DNA of 21,442 nt from Pholiota molesta (lineage: Eukaryota; Basidiomycota; Agaricomycetes; Agaricales; Strophariaceae). The position numbers were made by a program, and so were the translations under genes. The first letter of the stretch is position 1. Each line of letters opens with the position of its first letter. The notes under the pieces are model-generated. The model worked only from the letters and a program-made list of their open reading frames with translations, did not search any database and was not told the DNA's origin. Shown here piece after piece: positions 1-10,514 of this stretch. The stretch spans positions 1-21,442 of the forward strand of contig JACGCK010000475.1 in the NCBI GenBank assembly GCA_014925825.1, written 5' to 3'.

Positions 1-1369
1 AACTCGTCAGACGTGGAAAGACCACTTTGGGGATGAAAAGTACGTTTGTGTACCATTCAAATAATCTAACGTTGAAAATCTTATAATGTTCCAGCTACTA
101 CCAAGCATATCTTGGATTCTTCCAAGATGAGTTGAAGGAGAAATCATTCGCGCGCTTCTTGAAGAATATGTGTTCGGAACAGGAGCGAATATACATGCTA
201 GCGCTGAGAAGCATCCCGCCATGCTGAATAGGTTCCTCTGGCCTCCTCCACCCGATGATTCACACTGGGTTTGGCGTTGAGTTTTCTTTGCCTGGCACGT
301 TTGCAGAAGGTAATATCTTCGCTTTTAAGAGTCCCAATGTTTGATATCGATCTCATTAAATATAGGCCTCGCTCAAGCTGCAGTGCATGAAGCCGATTCA
401 AGTGATCTGATTCCATCCAGGTGGTTTACTCCTCCCGGTACTGGCCTGATATCCAGATTCGCGCAAAGCGTCCGTATTTCGGGAAATGAAGTCAAACCGG
501 ACGTCCACGCATTCAGCATCCTTTCCCGTATTTTGGAGGATCCTGATTTAGGTGGTTTCACGGCGCCTGCTGGGTTTGAGTACCAGGAAAATTTTTATCC
601 CGCTGTTGTGCAGCAATTTGGGAAGACGCTTGTAAATTACGTGGATCAATGGACCCTTGAAGGGGACCTCGAGAAGAAGGTGCAGGAACTCATCTGGACG
701 AACGCGTTGCTTTACGCTGTTCCGGGTCTAGAGCCAAGTGGCCAATTTAATGCTGATTTCTTCCTGTAAGTACCCGCACATTGCTCTAGCTCTATACTAT
801 TCATCAAAGATTAATGACCATTCCTTCCGCGTATTAGCATGCACCTCGTCACGTCTTCGCTTTTCGTGTCAGAGGTATTCGCCGAGTTGAAGAAATCTTC
901 TCAAATTGAATTTTTGCGCGGCTACTTTGCCACCTGCCTGGCATGGTACATCGGCCGCGGCCGCCCCCAACTCGACATCGCCGCCTTCTTTGCCAACCCA
1001 GACCTTGCGCATCCCACTGCGCCGGGACCTCAGCCAACTCCGCACGAAGGTGTCAATCCTTCGCCCTCAGCTCCTGAGGCTATCACGCCTAACAATTGGC
1101 TCCCTATCATACAGTCGACCCTCACGCATCATGATGATCACCTACCCAAGCTCCAGAGGTCTTTGAGCGAGTATGCAATGCATTTTGGCCTCACGCCCGC
1201 GGGGACGTTCAAGGATACGGAGCTCAAGGATGCTGAGTTTATTGATGGGACGCTGTTCATTCGTGCGGCAGGTCTGACGCTCAATAGGTTGGGCTGGGTA
1301 CGAGAGGGACAGGCGCCCGGAGAATGGGATAGGAAAGGGTTCTTTGCACTTTCCGGTTCCAAGCAATGA
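1..1369 (+). CDS. Questin oxidase-like (DUF4243) protein, 5' partial, reading frame disrupted
   Basis: This is the 3' part of a questin oxidase-like gene (family once called DUF4243). The named fungal member opens the anthraquinone questin; the substrate of most basidiomycete homologues is unknown. Exons I can place are <1-39, 95-309, 366-765 and 838-1369, with GT-AG introns of 55, 56 and 72 nt. Family-like segments in order are YYQAYLGFFQDELKEK, then LLEEYVFGTGANIHASAEKH, then GLLHPMIHTGFGVEF (the His-rich core), LAQAAVHE, MHLVTSSLFV, HHDDHLPKLQRSLSEYA and the C-terminal DGTLFIRAAGLT followed by LGWVREGQ. Within exon 2 the family-like frame changes near 152 and changes back near 237, so the middle segment is out of frame with both sides; the outer frame hits TGA at 224-226. 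Either the gene is damaged or the sequence has indel errors. The remaining three-quarters is open and well spliced. Family call is confident; functionality is not. Confidence 0.8.
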
Positions 1370-2266
1370 TGGATCATATCATGATTGGGAACGTAAATTT
1401 GTAAAGATCGAAGCAGTTGTTGTACGAATATCTTTGGTGAGCAGATGTAAAAGAGGAATACTTAGGTTCGGTGAATATGATACTACTTTTGTAGCATCCC
1501 GCGATATCCGATCTCAGTTATCAAAATTGGGTAAGTATCAATGATTAATGTGCCCATTACTCCGGCATCAAAGACAAAGTAACATACTCATAGTACGCTC
1601 ACTCTTAAGTGGCTCACAACACTACTGTGGAAAGCAATGGTTACTTCACCGCAGTGTATCGCGGTGCAATACAGAAACACCACAAATGCTTACAATGTAG
1701 CCTGTATTCTTTGCGAAAGATAGAGTAATGGCGAGCCTAGAAGAATAGCTTGCGCCCGTCCCCGACTCTCGAGTTTAGACTAATGAATGCGTGGTTGATG
1801 GTGGCGACGTAGTCATAGGCGCTTTGTGGGCGCCAGATGAACAGAAAGTCGGAATTGTTTTCTCTCCGAGAAAAGGCATGTGTCACAAATGTTGCAGGTG
1901 AGATGTAAGTGCTAGTTGAAGGAATTGCTAGCTCATGAAGCTTTGGAGGACGGAACCAAGATGGAAATTTAAAAAGACCTGGCAAAAATTTACAAGCGTG
2001 AAAGATTTGATTATGGGGTTGAATATTGTTTGATCAGCGGCCTTGGTGTCGGTATCAGTCGTGACTCGGAGGATGTCAAAGACCCTGGAATGAGGCGTCT
2101 AGTCGTATATGCGTCGGTGTAGTTATCAGCCCATGAGCGTTCTGTGCAAAAATAGCGCAGAGAACTTCCATATTGGGAGATGTCATGAGGTTTGGCAGAA
2201 CTGGGCGCAATTGATGAGCCGCAACGTCTTTCCCGGCCACCACCACCTCCTGCTCCTGCGAGAGCC
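1370..2266. other. Intergenic region and 5' flank of the Rho GEF gene
   Basis: I see no supported gene here. The first part holds the 3' flank of the questin oxidase-like gene. An 82-codon open frame on the minus strand (1737-1985) has no recognisable domain or neighbouring exons. From about 2189 the frame of the next gene is already open and encodes a proline-rich stretch (RPPPPPAPARA) ahead of its first in-frame ATG at 2267, so an unseen upstream exon could extend that gene leftwards. Confidence 0.5.
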
Positions 2267-5200
2267 ATGGCTTCATCGTCTGGTCCTGGTCCGCGACCAA
2301 CATCACCCGTGGAAGAAGACCTCCAAAAGCTCTATAATGAAGTCTGGGCGCAGTTCGCGCAGGAAGCACCAGCCTCGGAACGCGATCTCGAGAACATTTA
2401 CAACGGTTACGCTGACGATAACGAGCTATCCCCACAATCTCTCGGCAATGTTCTAGCCCCTCAGGAAAGTGAGTACATAGTCGCGCTTACTTATTTTGCT
2501 TTCCGATTAGCTCGCAACTTACGTTCGTAGGTTACAGTGGTCGGAGCACAAGTCCATATCCAGTCAACCGGGTAGAGACTCAAAACATCGCGGCGCCTGC
2601 ATCACCTTCCAGCACCAAGTCTCCTTCGAGGCGACGATTACCACCAACTCCCGGTGGTTCAATCTCCTCTGCTTCCGCAATGCCCACTGTAACATCATAT
2701 CCCATGCCAGAGCCTGATCCATATTATCCTCAAGGCGCTTCCCGGCCACATATGTACAACTCCAACATCTCCGGTTCCTACAAGTCCTTCGCATCATCGT
2801 CCAGCGGCGCTGCGGACCTATCAACTACCAATGGTAGAAGGACTACAGGTGGTAGCGATAGCTTGAACAATGGCCGCTCGCTTCCACATTCGTCAGTTTA
2901 TTCGAGCGATACGTCCTTCTGGGAAGATGGAAATAAAACGCCTGTCTCTGATTCCCAATCGTATCCATCGGGCTCGTCATACGGAAACAGAGATAGCCAG
3001 AGGACAAGCGCTACAAGTGCTTCAGGGGATGCATACTACGCCAGACCTTCCGGAGCTATGCCTCCCGCATTGCCTCCAAAACCCGCTGCCTATGCCAATA
3101 TTTCAAAAACTTCGCAGTACACATCCTCCTCGTCGTTTGAGGCTCATGAACAAGAAGATCAAGCTCTTGCTAACCCATACGAGTATCCATCCTCTCGCAA
3201 AACTCTTCCTTCTCGCCCCAATCAGTACATTTCTATAAAGACTCCGACGCCACCGCCTCCCCCGCCACCTCATCTGCGACCCGGAACCATTGATGATGAT
3301 CAGCGCGTCCCGTACATATCTCAGGAAGACTATGTATTGTCTCCAGAAGTATTGTCAGCAGGTATGTTGTTATCGCGAAAAACCTGTCAGGCACAATATT
3401 GACATAATTACAGATAGTGGATATTCGGATTTCGCGCTCAAGAATACGACTGCATCCATTTCGCAAAACAGTTTCTTCGAGCAACCACCGCCTTCCTCTT
3501 CCGCAAGATTAACCCAGCACCAGGCACCGGACGAAGACGATTGGGACAGAACCTATGCAAATCAAAACGAATACGATGGCCAAGATGCACTCGGAGTTCC
3601 GCATAGCAATGATATCCACCGACGACCCAGCGACATGCTACGTACTCTGGCTGATTTTTCTCCCACCAAAGAAGGTTCTCTGGATATGCAGGAAGATCCC
3701 TTGAACGATTATTGGGAAGACGAAGACGAGGAAGACGAGACGCGATTCGTGAACTTCTCCTTATTATCACATATCGCGATGCAGCTGCGCGATAAGGTGC
3801 CGCGAGGTGTTCATGTGAAAGGGAGCATCCCGTATCCGCGGGCGTTCACTGGGAAAGACATTGTGGTGCGTCAGAAATTCTACGCTTACTTTGGTTACAT
3901 GAATCAATAAATATCTTCTCCTTACCCCTTCCCTAGTCAACGATACAAACGCAGATACAGCGCGAGCTCGCGATCAACCATGGAGTCTCTACCAACGATC
4001 GACGAGTAGCACTGCAGGTGGCACGCAGTCTCCAGAACCAACTATTCTTCTACGAAGTCGAATGGGGCGGTCGCGCGTTGCAAGATGGGGTGGAGGATGT
4101 GTATATGTTCTTGGACGACCAGGAAAGCGGCTCCGATGCCATCCCTGAGCGCGAAGAACTGCCAACGGGTGTCATCACTATGCTGACACGGTGTTATTCG
4201 CCGAGCTGCGGAGAGGGTGTGGTTTGTTATTCATATTCATGTCCTCGCAAGGTATCGTCTATTCTCTTATGCATATCCGCAGTTGTAATCATCATTTGGT
4301 TTGTTAGGGTGACCATGTCTTTGTCCCGCCTTCCGTTCCCGTTGAGGCTGCCGTAACCGAGAAGGATGAGGAGTGGTCGGCGACAATCGATCGCTCCATT
4401 CTGAAGTCCTTGCCCGAGAGCGAAATCAAGAGACAAACGTGTGTAGCCTTTTATATATATGTCAAGTTTCCTGTTAAACCATGTCCCTGTGTTATAATTA
4501 GTATCATCCACCGACTCATCACACGCGAGAAACAATACTTGCAAGACCTCGACCTTGTTGAATCGATATTCATCAAGCCTCTCCGTGCTGCTAATCCTCC
4601 TGTTCTCCCTCCTGACCTTCTCGAAGATTTCATCGATGAAATATTCGGGAACATTTTGGATTTGCGCGAATGCAATCGTCGTCTGCTGGAGGTGATGTAT
4701 GTCCGTCAGCGCGAGGAGGGCCCTATCATCTTGAGGATTGGAGATATATTCTTGCACGCTGCGGCTGAATTCCGGTTGGCGTACCCGACGTATATTGGGC
4801 ATTATCCGATATCGGAGAAGAGACTCAAGGAAGAAGTTGATACGAATAATGCATTCAAGCTGTTCTTGGAGGTACGACCATTCATTCATTCCATGCCGTT
4901 CTTGTTATTTTTTAAACTCTATCCCATTATATAGCAATGCTCCCGTCAGCAAACATCCCGCGCCGGAGATTCTCCCAAGCTCGACCTCAAAGCCTTCCTG
5001 AATCGCCCATCGGAGCATCTGCAGAAATATACCGTCCTCCTTGAGGCGGCGCTCAAAGAGACAGCGCCTGAGAACTCAGATGCTGAGTTCCTTGTTGAAG
5101 CGATCGACGCAATCAAGAACCTGCATGCGATTTCGCAGCTATGGACATTCCAAGCCGCGATGGGCAAAGGTGCCCCTGGCAAGTGGGAATGGCATGACAT

Positions 5201-8200
5201 TGTGTCACCGGAAGTCAGAGAGCATTTTACGAAGCAAGAATCCAAGAGGCAGGCGTGAGTAATTTCTTGGAATCTTTCATGAGTCTTGGCTGAGATTCTG
5301 GTGCAGAATTATCTTTGAGCTGATCAAGGGAGAGATGGCGTATGTGAAGGATTTGGAAAATATCCAGAGCGTGAGTACTTTTCTCTCTCTTTCCTATGTC
5401 TGCGATACTTACACATGATGTCGCAGATGTATATAATTCCCCTCCGCAAGGCCGAGCCGCCAATAATTGCACGCGAACGGCTTGATCAATTCATCGACGA
5501 AGTCTTCCACAACTACGCCGAATTATTCCAGCATCACAAAAAGCTCGTGGACGCCCTGCACGAGATCCAACGCGAACAGCATCCACGCATCGAGTCCATC
5601 ACTGCTGTGCTGTTTGATGCTGCGCTCAACTTTAGAGATGCATACATGGAGTATATCCCGAATTATCCTATTGCCGCATATCGCATTGATGAGGAGATGG
5701 GGAATAATCTCCCGTTCAAGACCTTTGTCGATGTAAGTGATTGCTCCTTGGTTATGGGAAAACCTCCATCTCACCCGACATGGGCTTTGTTAGCAATGTG
5801 TTCGTCACCCAGACGCGCATCGTCTCGACATGAAAAGTTTCATCAATCGACCTATTCCGAGGTTGTTACGTTACGAGCTGCTTTTGAAAGGCATCATGGA
5901 CGAGACCCCCGCTGGACATGAAGATCTAGACTCGATACCCAACGTCATTGAAGTCATTAAAGCTCTAGGAAAGGAAACTGAACCTGGGGTTCAGGAGTCT
6001 AAGCAGAAAGTTGAGGTGTGGCGATACAATGCTAACATCCAGTTCAAGGCAGGAGAATCAATCGTGAGTTTCGTCCTGCTTGTTAAGGCTAGTTTGCCTG
6101 ACTTGAGTGCTTTCAGGACATGGATCTGCTTGACCGTGGCCGCACGCTTATATATTCTGGTAAACTCCTTCGCCAACCCGAAAGCGGTTTGGAATGGAAC
6201 GGATGGAGTGAACTTCATGTTCTTCTCTTTGATAACTATTGTAAGTCAACATTCACATCGTGAACAAATGTAATACTAAAAGTTCTTGATAGTGGTGATG
6301 ACAAAGATGAAAGAGAGGGATGGTGTAACGAAATATCAAGTCAATCGTCGCGTAAGTTACTGCACGTTTCGGAATATTCTCAGAACTGATCTCGTATTTA
6401 GCCAATTCCGCTGGACTTGTTGACTCTTGTCAACTTTACTGACCCTCCCACTCAACGAAGCACGGGTATCCTCCGCAATTTGCGCGGCGGCGAACGTCAT
6501 GACACCGCCAACACAACTCCAGGCGCGACGCCGGATAGTGCAACGGATTCTCGATCAGTTTTCCCGCTCACTTTGCACCACAACGGACGCACGGGAGGGC
6601 CGTATATTCTCTACGCTGAATCTGCGCAGTCGCGCACGGAGTGGAAGGATAAGCTGGAGCATGCTCTGATCCTGCGCAAGACGGTGCAGGAATCCAACAA
6701 AGTGTTCGAGATAGAGTATTTGAGCAGGGACACATTTGTCATGCCCGCGGTGTCGGTTGGCACTAACAACAGCCCAGCATGGAACCAGGACAATCAGTTT
6801 ACGGGCAAAGTCACCTGTTCTGTGCCTTTCAGTCAGTTATTCAGGCATAATTTTGTTGATGAGTCACTAACTGTGTTTTCAGATACTCCTGATGGACGAG
6901 CACTGGTTGCCATCGGGTGTACGGAAGGGGTGTGGATTGGATTCAGACATGATCCAAAATGTGCGTAATCTAAAGAGTATGTTGATGTTTCTCAGCTGAC
7001 CATTCTCTATCCAGCAATCCGCCGCGTTCTTCATTTGAAAATGGTCACTCAATGTGCTATGCTGGAAGACTTTGGAATTTTCCTGGTGCTAGCGGATAAG
7101 GTTGGTTCTATTTTGTCTTGAATCCATCACATGCTAACGACCTCTCAGGCTCTTTTCGCATACCACATCGAAGCCCTGGTACCATCTTCGGCTCATGGAG
7201 CTCATACCTCACAGGTTCCGCAGAAGTTAAGCGGAACCAAGGACGTTCATTTCTTCAGTGTTGGCACACTGCAAGGTCGCACCCTTATCATCTATATGAA
7301 GAAGAAATCAGTACGTTCGTTTTTACATTACCATGGCTTGCTCTGACATGCATATCTCTAGTTGAACAGCATTTTCCGTGTCCTTGAGCCAGTAGGCGAC
7401 AAAATCAACGAGGGAGTCAAGGCTCCTGCTGGCTTCGGATCTCGTCTAGGATTCCGATCGACCAAATCCGAGTGGTTCAGGATTTACAGAGACTTCTTCC
7501 TACCATCTGATTCGTTCGATGTCATCTTCCTGAAAGCGAGGATAGCAATTTTCTGTGCCAAAGGCTTCGAGATCATGAATCTTCATGAGTGGGTGGTTAC
7601 TATCTTCTATTACTCATCACATTGTTGACACATTTTCTGCAGCTTTGATAGTATCACAATTCCTCAACGAGAAGACCCTCGCCATGCCCAGTTGGCGAAA
7701 CGCTGTGAAGCTTCTAGACCATTGGGTATGTTCAGGTCAACAGAAGAGGAATTCCTTCTTTGCTATGACGGTAGGCCTTTCCAAGCACTTGAATTTTAGT
7801 CAAGGTTCGAATGACTGTGATTGCTTTAGAATTCGGTTTGTACGTTGACAAGCATGGTGACCCATGCCGGACATCAGGAACTATTGAATGGGAAGGAACA
7901 GCGGAACGTGTCGCCTTCCATGCACCTTATATCCTTCTCTTCGACTCTCGATTCATCGAAATTCGACACATTGCTACTGGACGCCTAGCGCAGATTATTC
8001 CCGGCAACGAAATTCGGTGTACCTGGGATGGCCGTGGCGTCAGCGTGAATCCAAATACCCCGTCGAATGTTGACCCTGGAGACGATGGCGTTGTCCAAGA
8101 GGCACAAGTCCATTTCGTGATGAACAGCACAGATTCCGTCACCGGCCCTGGTGGCATGCGGTCAAGGAATATTGTGCAGCACGTCTGCGAACTCATACCC

Positions 8201-8515
8201 ACTGTCGCCCTTTTCCCAACGTCAGCAACAACGCCAAATGCGCCGGCGCCTCTTCCCCTTGCCCAGTCCATGCAAGCGCCATACAACCCATACGCCCCTG
8301 GGACGGTGCCAACACACATGGCGAACTACTCGTACAGCTCTTCGTCGTCGACGTTTTCGCCAGTCACTCCCATGGGCCAAGCATACCCGCCCCCCATTGC
8401 GCCGCACAACGTCAACCCTATACCTGGCGGTGGGACGTATTACAATCGCGCAGGACAATCGACGATGTCGCCCCCGCGCTCGCCTGAACTGCGGCCTTCG
8501 CCAGCATGGCGTTGA
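2267..8515 (+). CDS. ROM2: Rho1 guanine nucleotide exchange factor, Rom2/Rgf type, DEP-DH-DH-PH-CNH
   Basis: Predicted activator of the GTPase Rho1, which drives cell-wall glucan synthesis and the cell-integrity pathway at the growing cell surface. Exons: 2267-2468, 2531-3361, 3414-3865, 3955-4251, 4308-4438, 4502-4871, 4935-5254, 5307-5370, 5427-5732, 5794-6063, 6117-6240, 6293-6351, 6402-6831, 6883-6960, 7015-7100, 7149-7310, 7362-7588, 7643-7770, 7830-8515. They sum to 5223 nt (1740 residues plus stop) with every junction in phase. Residues ~1-450 are Ser/Pro-rich with a poly-Pro run (~305) and an acidic patch before the DEP domain (~456-551, INHGVSTNDRRVALQVARSL). Two DH domains follow (~639-835 and ~869-1060), then PH (~1080-1240) and CNH (~1278-1600, containing RVLHLKMVTQCAMLEDFGIF and FRIYRDFFLPSDSFDVIFLK). 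A Pro/Ser-rich tail ends it. The second DH has the canonical FINRPIPRLLRYELLLKGI helix. Start chosen for its good context (gccATGg); the N terminus could be longer. Confidence 0.93.
4502..5254 (+). other. First DH (RhoGEF) domain within the Rho GEF, divergent copy
   Basis: Exons 6 and 7 encode a DH domain starting IIHRLITREKQYLQDL. It keeps the Glu and Tyr of the first conserved helix (E in TREKQY) and the FIDEIF segment. In the third conserved region it reads FLNRPSEHLQKYTVLLEAAL, so the Pro-Arg found at that place in the second copy (PIPRLLRY) is Glu-His. Exon 6 is 370 nt, bounded by a phase-2 intron upstream and a phase-0 intron downstream. It may be a non-catalytic or regulatory module; that is inference. 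Confidence 0.85.
5307..6063 (+). other. Second DH (RhoGEF) domain within the Rho GEF, canonical copy
   Basis: Exons 8-10 encode a DH domain beginning IIFELIKGEMAYVKDL and continuing through RLDQFIDEVFHNYAEL and FINRPIPRLLRYELLLKGI. It directly precedes the PH domain, the arrangement expected of the catalytic DH-PH unit. Exons 8 and 9 together are 64+306 = 370 nt, the same as exon 6, with the same flanking intron phases (2 and 0) and one additional intron (5371-5426). Confidence 0.88.
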
Positions 8516-8862
8516 GTCACCAAAACCAGACGCTGATGATTTGATGCTCCGTTGCTTGGACTATTTCATGACCACGGGTACTAGCTATATGATATTTCAG
8601 TCGCTCTCATATTGTAATATTAGGTTCTGTATCGGAACGAGTAGATTAATGGCACTATGTTCATAGCTTTTGCCTGTTGGTGTGAGAAGAATACCCGTAC
8701 GTTTGTGAGGAACCAGACCCTACTGAGTCCTCGCCTCAAACCTCAAATTCAGTGACCTTGTTTAAATGTCAAATATTAATGGCAAAAATGCACATCTTGA
8801 TTGAGTCGATTCTCGAAGAAAGCAAGAAAAAGAAAAAATTATATGAGAACAGAAAAAGAAAC
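8516..8862. other. 3' flank of the Rho GEF gene
   Basis: No coding potential is apparent. The stretch holds the 3' untranslated region of the Rho GEF and an A-rich run (8822-8860) that on the minus strand forms the T-rich tail of the tRNA gene. Confidence 0.5.
8853..8857 (-). terminator. Pol III terminator of tRNA-Asn
   Basis: Five T residues on the minus strand begin five bases past the tRNA 3' end, the usual RNA polymerase III stop signal. A further T-rich run follows at 8832-8837. Confidence 0.75.
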
Positions 8863-8987
8863 TGCCCCAGAGAGGCTCGAACTCTCGACCTTCCGATGAT
8901 TGACATTGCTAAATGTCATATGCAGTGTGAATATGACATCTACCAATATTAACAGTCGGACGCTGTAACCAACTCAGCCATGGGGCA
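8863..8987 (-). tRNA. tRNA-Asn (anticodon GTT) with a 52-nt intron
   Basis: Read on the minus strand, the 5' half is 8987-8950 and the 3' half 8897-8863, 73 nt in total. The seven-pair acceptor stem TGCCCCA/TGGGGCA is perfect, the D stem is GCTG/CAGC, the anticodon stem is TCCGA/TCGGA with loop CTGTTAA, and the T stem is GAGAG/CTCTC around TTCGAGC. The GTT anticodon decodes Asn (AAY). The intron (8898-8949) sits at the canonical place one base 3' of the anticodon. The A box (TGGCTGAGTTGG) and B box (GAGTTCGAGCC) give the internal Pol III promoter. No CCA is encoded, as expected in a eukaryotic nuclear tRNA gene. Confidence 0.95.
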
Positions 8988-9174
8988 TGTATTGGAGAGT
9001 GCCTATTATATTAATTTATAGCCGAGTTTTGCCTCAGTAGGATTTGGCGCCCACGATTCGATCTGTCACAGCCATCATCCTGAGCTTACCACTTTCATTG
9101 TAAGATCTGACTGCAGGCACTGCTATACATCTAGCAGCCTTCCTTTCCTTCCTTTCTGTATCATAATCTCAACC

Positions 9175-10514
9175 ATGGCGGCAACATCAGCCAAACGGCC
9201 CCGCGCCCCTTCCTCTCCTTCGTCCGCTCTCAGCGCCTCTGCAGGATCCGCGGATCCGCCACACAAAGCCTCCCGCATCGTCCACGCCTCATCCGCTTTT
9301 TCTGATACCACGACCACGCTTGGATCGGGGGATGCTGCTCCGGCTGCCCCAGCGCCTCTGCTGTGCAATCTGCCGCCGACATGCCATCGCCAGCCGACGC
9401 CGATTGCGAACACGACCGAGCTCGAGAGGCATTACGCGAAATACCATGCCCATGTGTGTGCGGAGAAGGGCTGCGGATGTGTGTTTCCGGAAGCGAGGCT
9501 GCTGGAGTTGGTGCGTGGCTTGTGTCTTTTTCTTGGACTGGCGCTGATCGGCGGGTTATAATTGCATAGCATCAGACGGAATGTCACGATCCGCTGGCCC
9601 AAATACGAAAGGAGCGCGGTGAAAAGATCGTATGTATCGCTTATCTTCTCAGATTTCTTACCTTGCTCTGAACAGACCTGCAGTTCCAATGTCATATTCC
9701 TGCGCCCACCTGCGGACGCAATTTCCTTACACCAAAGGCGCGAAGGTTACATCTAATACAAACGCATTCGTACCCTAAAGAATATTTCTTCGCCGTAACG
9801 AACAAAGGCATCGGTGGCCTTCTTAAAAAATGGGGCGAGGGAGCGAGTATGGTGCGGAAGGAGTGGAAACCAAGAGAAGGAGCGGATAGTAATCAAGATG
9901 CGGAGATGAAGAGATACAGAGAGGAGGAGAGCGACAAGATGGACGAAGACGACGACGACGACGACGACGATGACGAAGAAGACGAAGACGGGAAGGCAAC
10001 GAGCGAAGATACTGAGGACGAGGAGCCGAATAAACCGTTCGTGGAGGAGGACGACCCGATTGACCTCGAAGCTACCCCTCGCATGCTCCCAAGAACAACT
10101 GGAATTTCTTCGCCGCAATCATTGATTTCGACGCCCAAGCCAAAACATGCCCATGCGCATCTCAAGGTCAACGATAGCATCGTGGACGTCACCGGATTGG
10201 TCAACTCGCTAGATTCCCTTTCCCTCGTACCCGACTCGATTAGATTCGGGCGCGGCGGAAAGATCAGCGGGTTCGTACCCAACGGGAACAGAGGACGAGG
10301 GGGCGGGCGCGGGCGCGGCAGAGGGGAGCCTGCGAATCCAGGTGGTGGTAGAGGCGGAACGATATTGGGAGGTGGGACACGCGCGCGAGTTGTTACCAAT
10401 ATTCAGGCGCCTCGTGTGCCAGTGGACTCTGCCATGGCCGATGCCACGGCGATACCGAGAGGCAGAGGACGAGGGCGTGGAGGGAGAGCTAGGGGTCGGG
10501 GCCGAGGTTTGTGA
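9175..10514 (+). CDS. ZNF511: C2H2 zinc-finger protein, ZNF511-like, with acidic tract and RG/RGG tail
   Basis: Exons 9175-9510, 9570-9629 and 9684-10514 (introns 59 and 54 nt) give 408 residues; the start has good context (accATGg). Three C2H2 units resemble the ZNF511 array. Finger 1 has Cys64/Cys70 and His86/His91. Finger 2 has Cys95/Cys100 and His113/His118, followed by HDPLAQIRKERGEKIFQC, like the HDSLFQ-type linker of ZNF511. Finger 3 has Cys135/Cys142 and His155/His160, followed by SYPKEYFF. After the fingers come an acidic run (~218-235, nine Asp in a row), a Ser/Thr/Pro linker, and two Arg-Gly-rich blocks (~334-356 and 391-408) ending in GRGRGL. The RG blocks suggest RNA binding or arginine methylation and a nuclear location; this is inference. 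The function of ZNF511 proteins is poorly defined. Two short introns interrupt the finger region at codon boundaries (phase 0). Confidence 0.85.
9941..9983 (+). repeat. GAC/GAT trinucleotide microsatellite inside the zinc-finger gene
   Basis: A run of GAC/GAT/GAA codons encodes the Asp/Glu tract of the zinc-finger protein. Triplet repeats of this kind change length easily without shifting frame. Confidence 0.8.

Noticed and set aside
1737..1985. 82-codon open frame on the minus strand
   Set aside because: It has no recognisable domain, no neighbouring exon with matching splice signals, and lies in a region otherwise without coding character. It cannot be excluded as an exon of an unknown gene.
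6160..6240. Possible intron starting at GGTAAAC inside the PH-domain exon
   Set aside because: Reading through gives LLRQPESGLEWNGWSEL, which fits the PH domain of this family; the real donor is GTAAGT at 6241.
7118..7387. Other open frames across the CNH region
   Set aside because: They ignore good GT-AG sites; the spliced frame gives a continuous CNH domain with every junction in phase.
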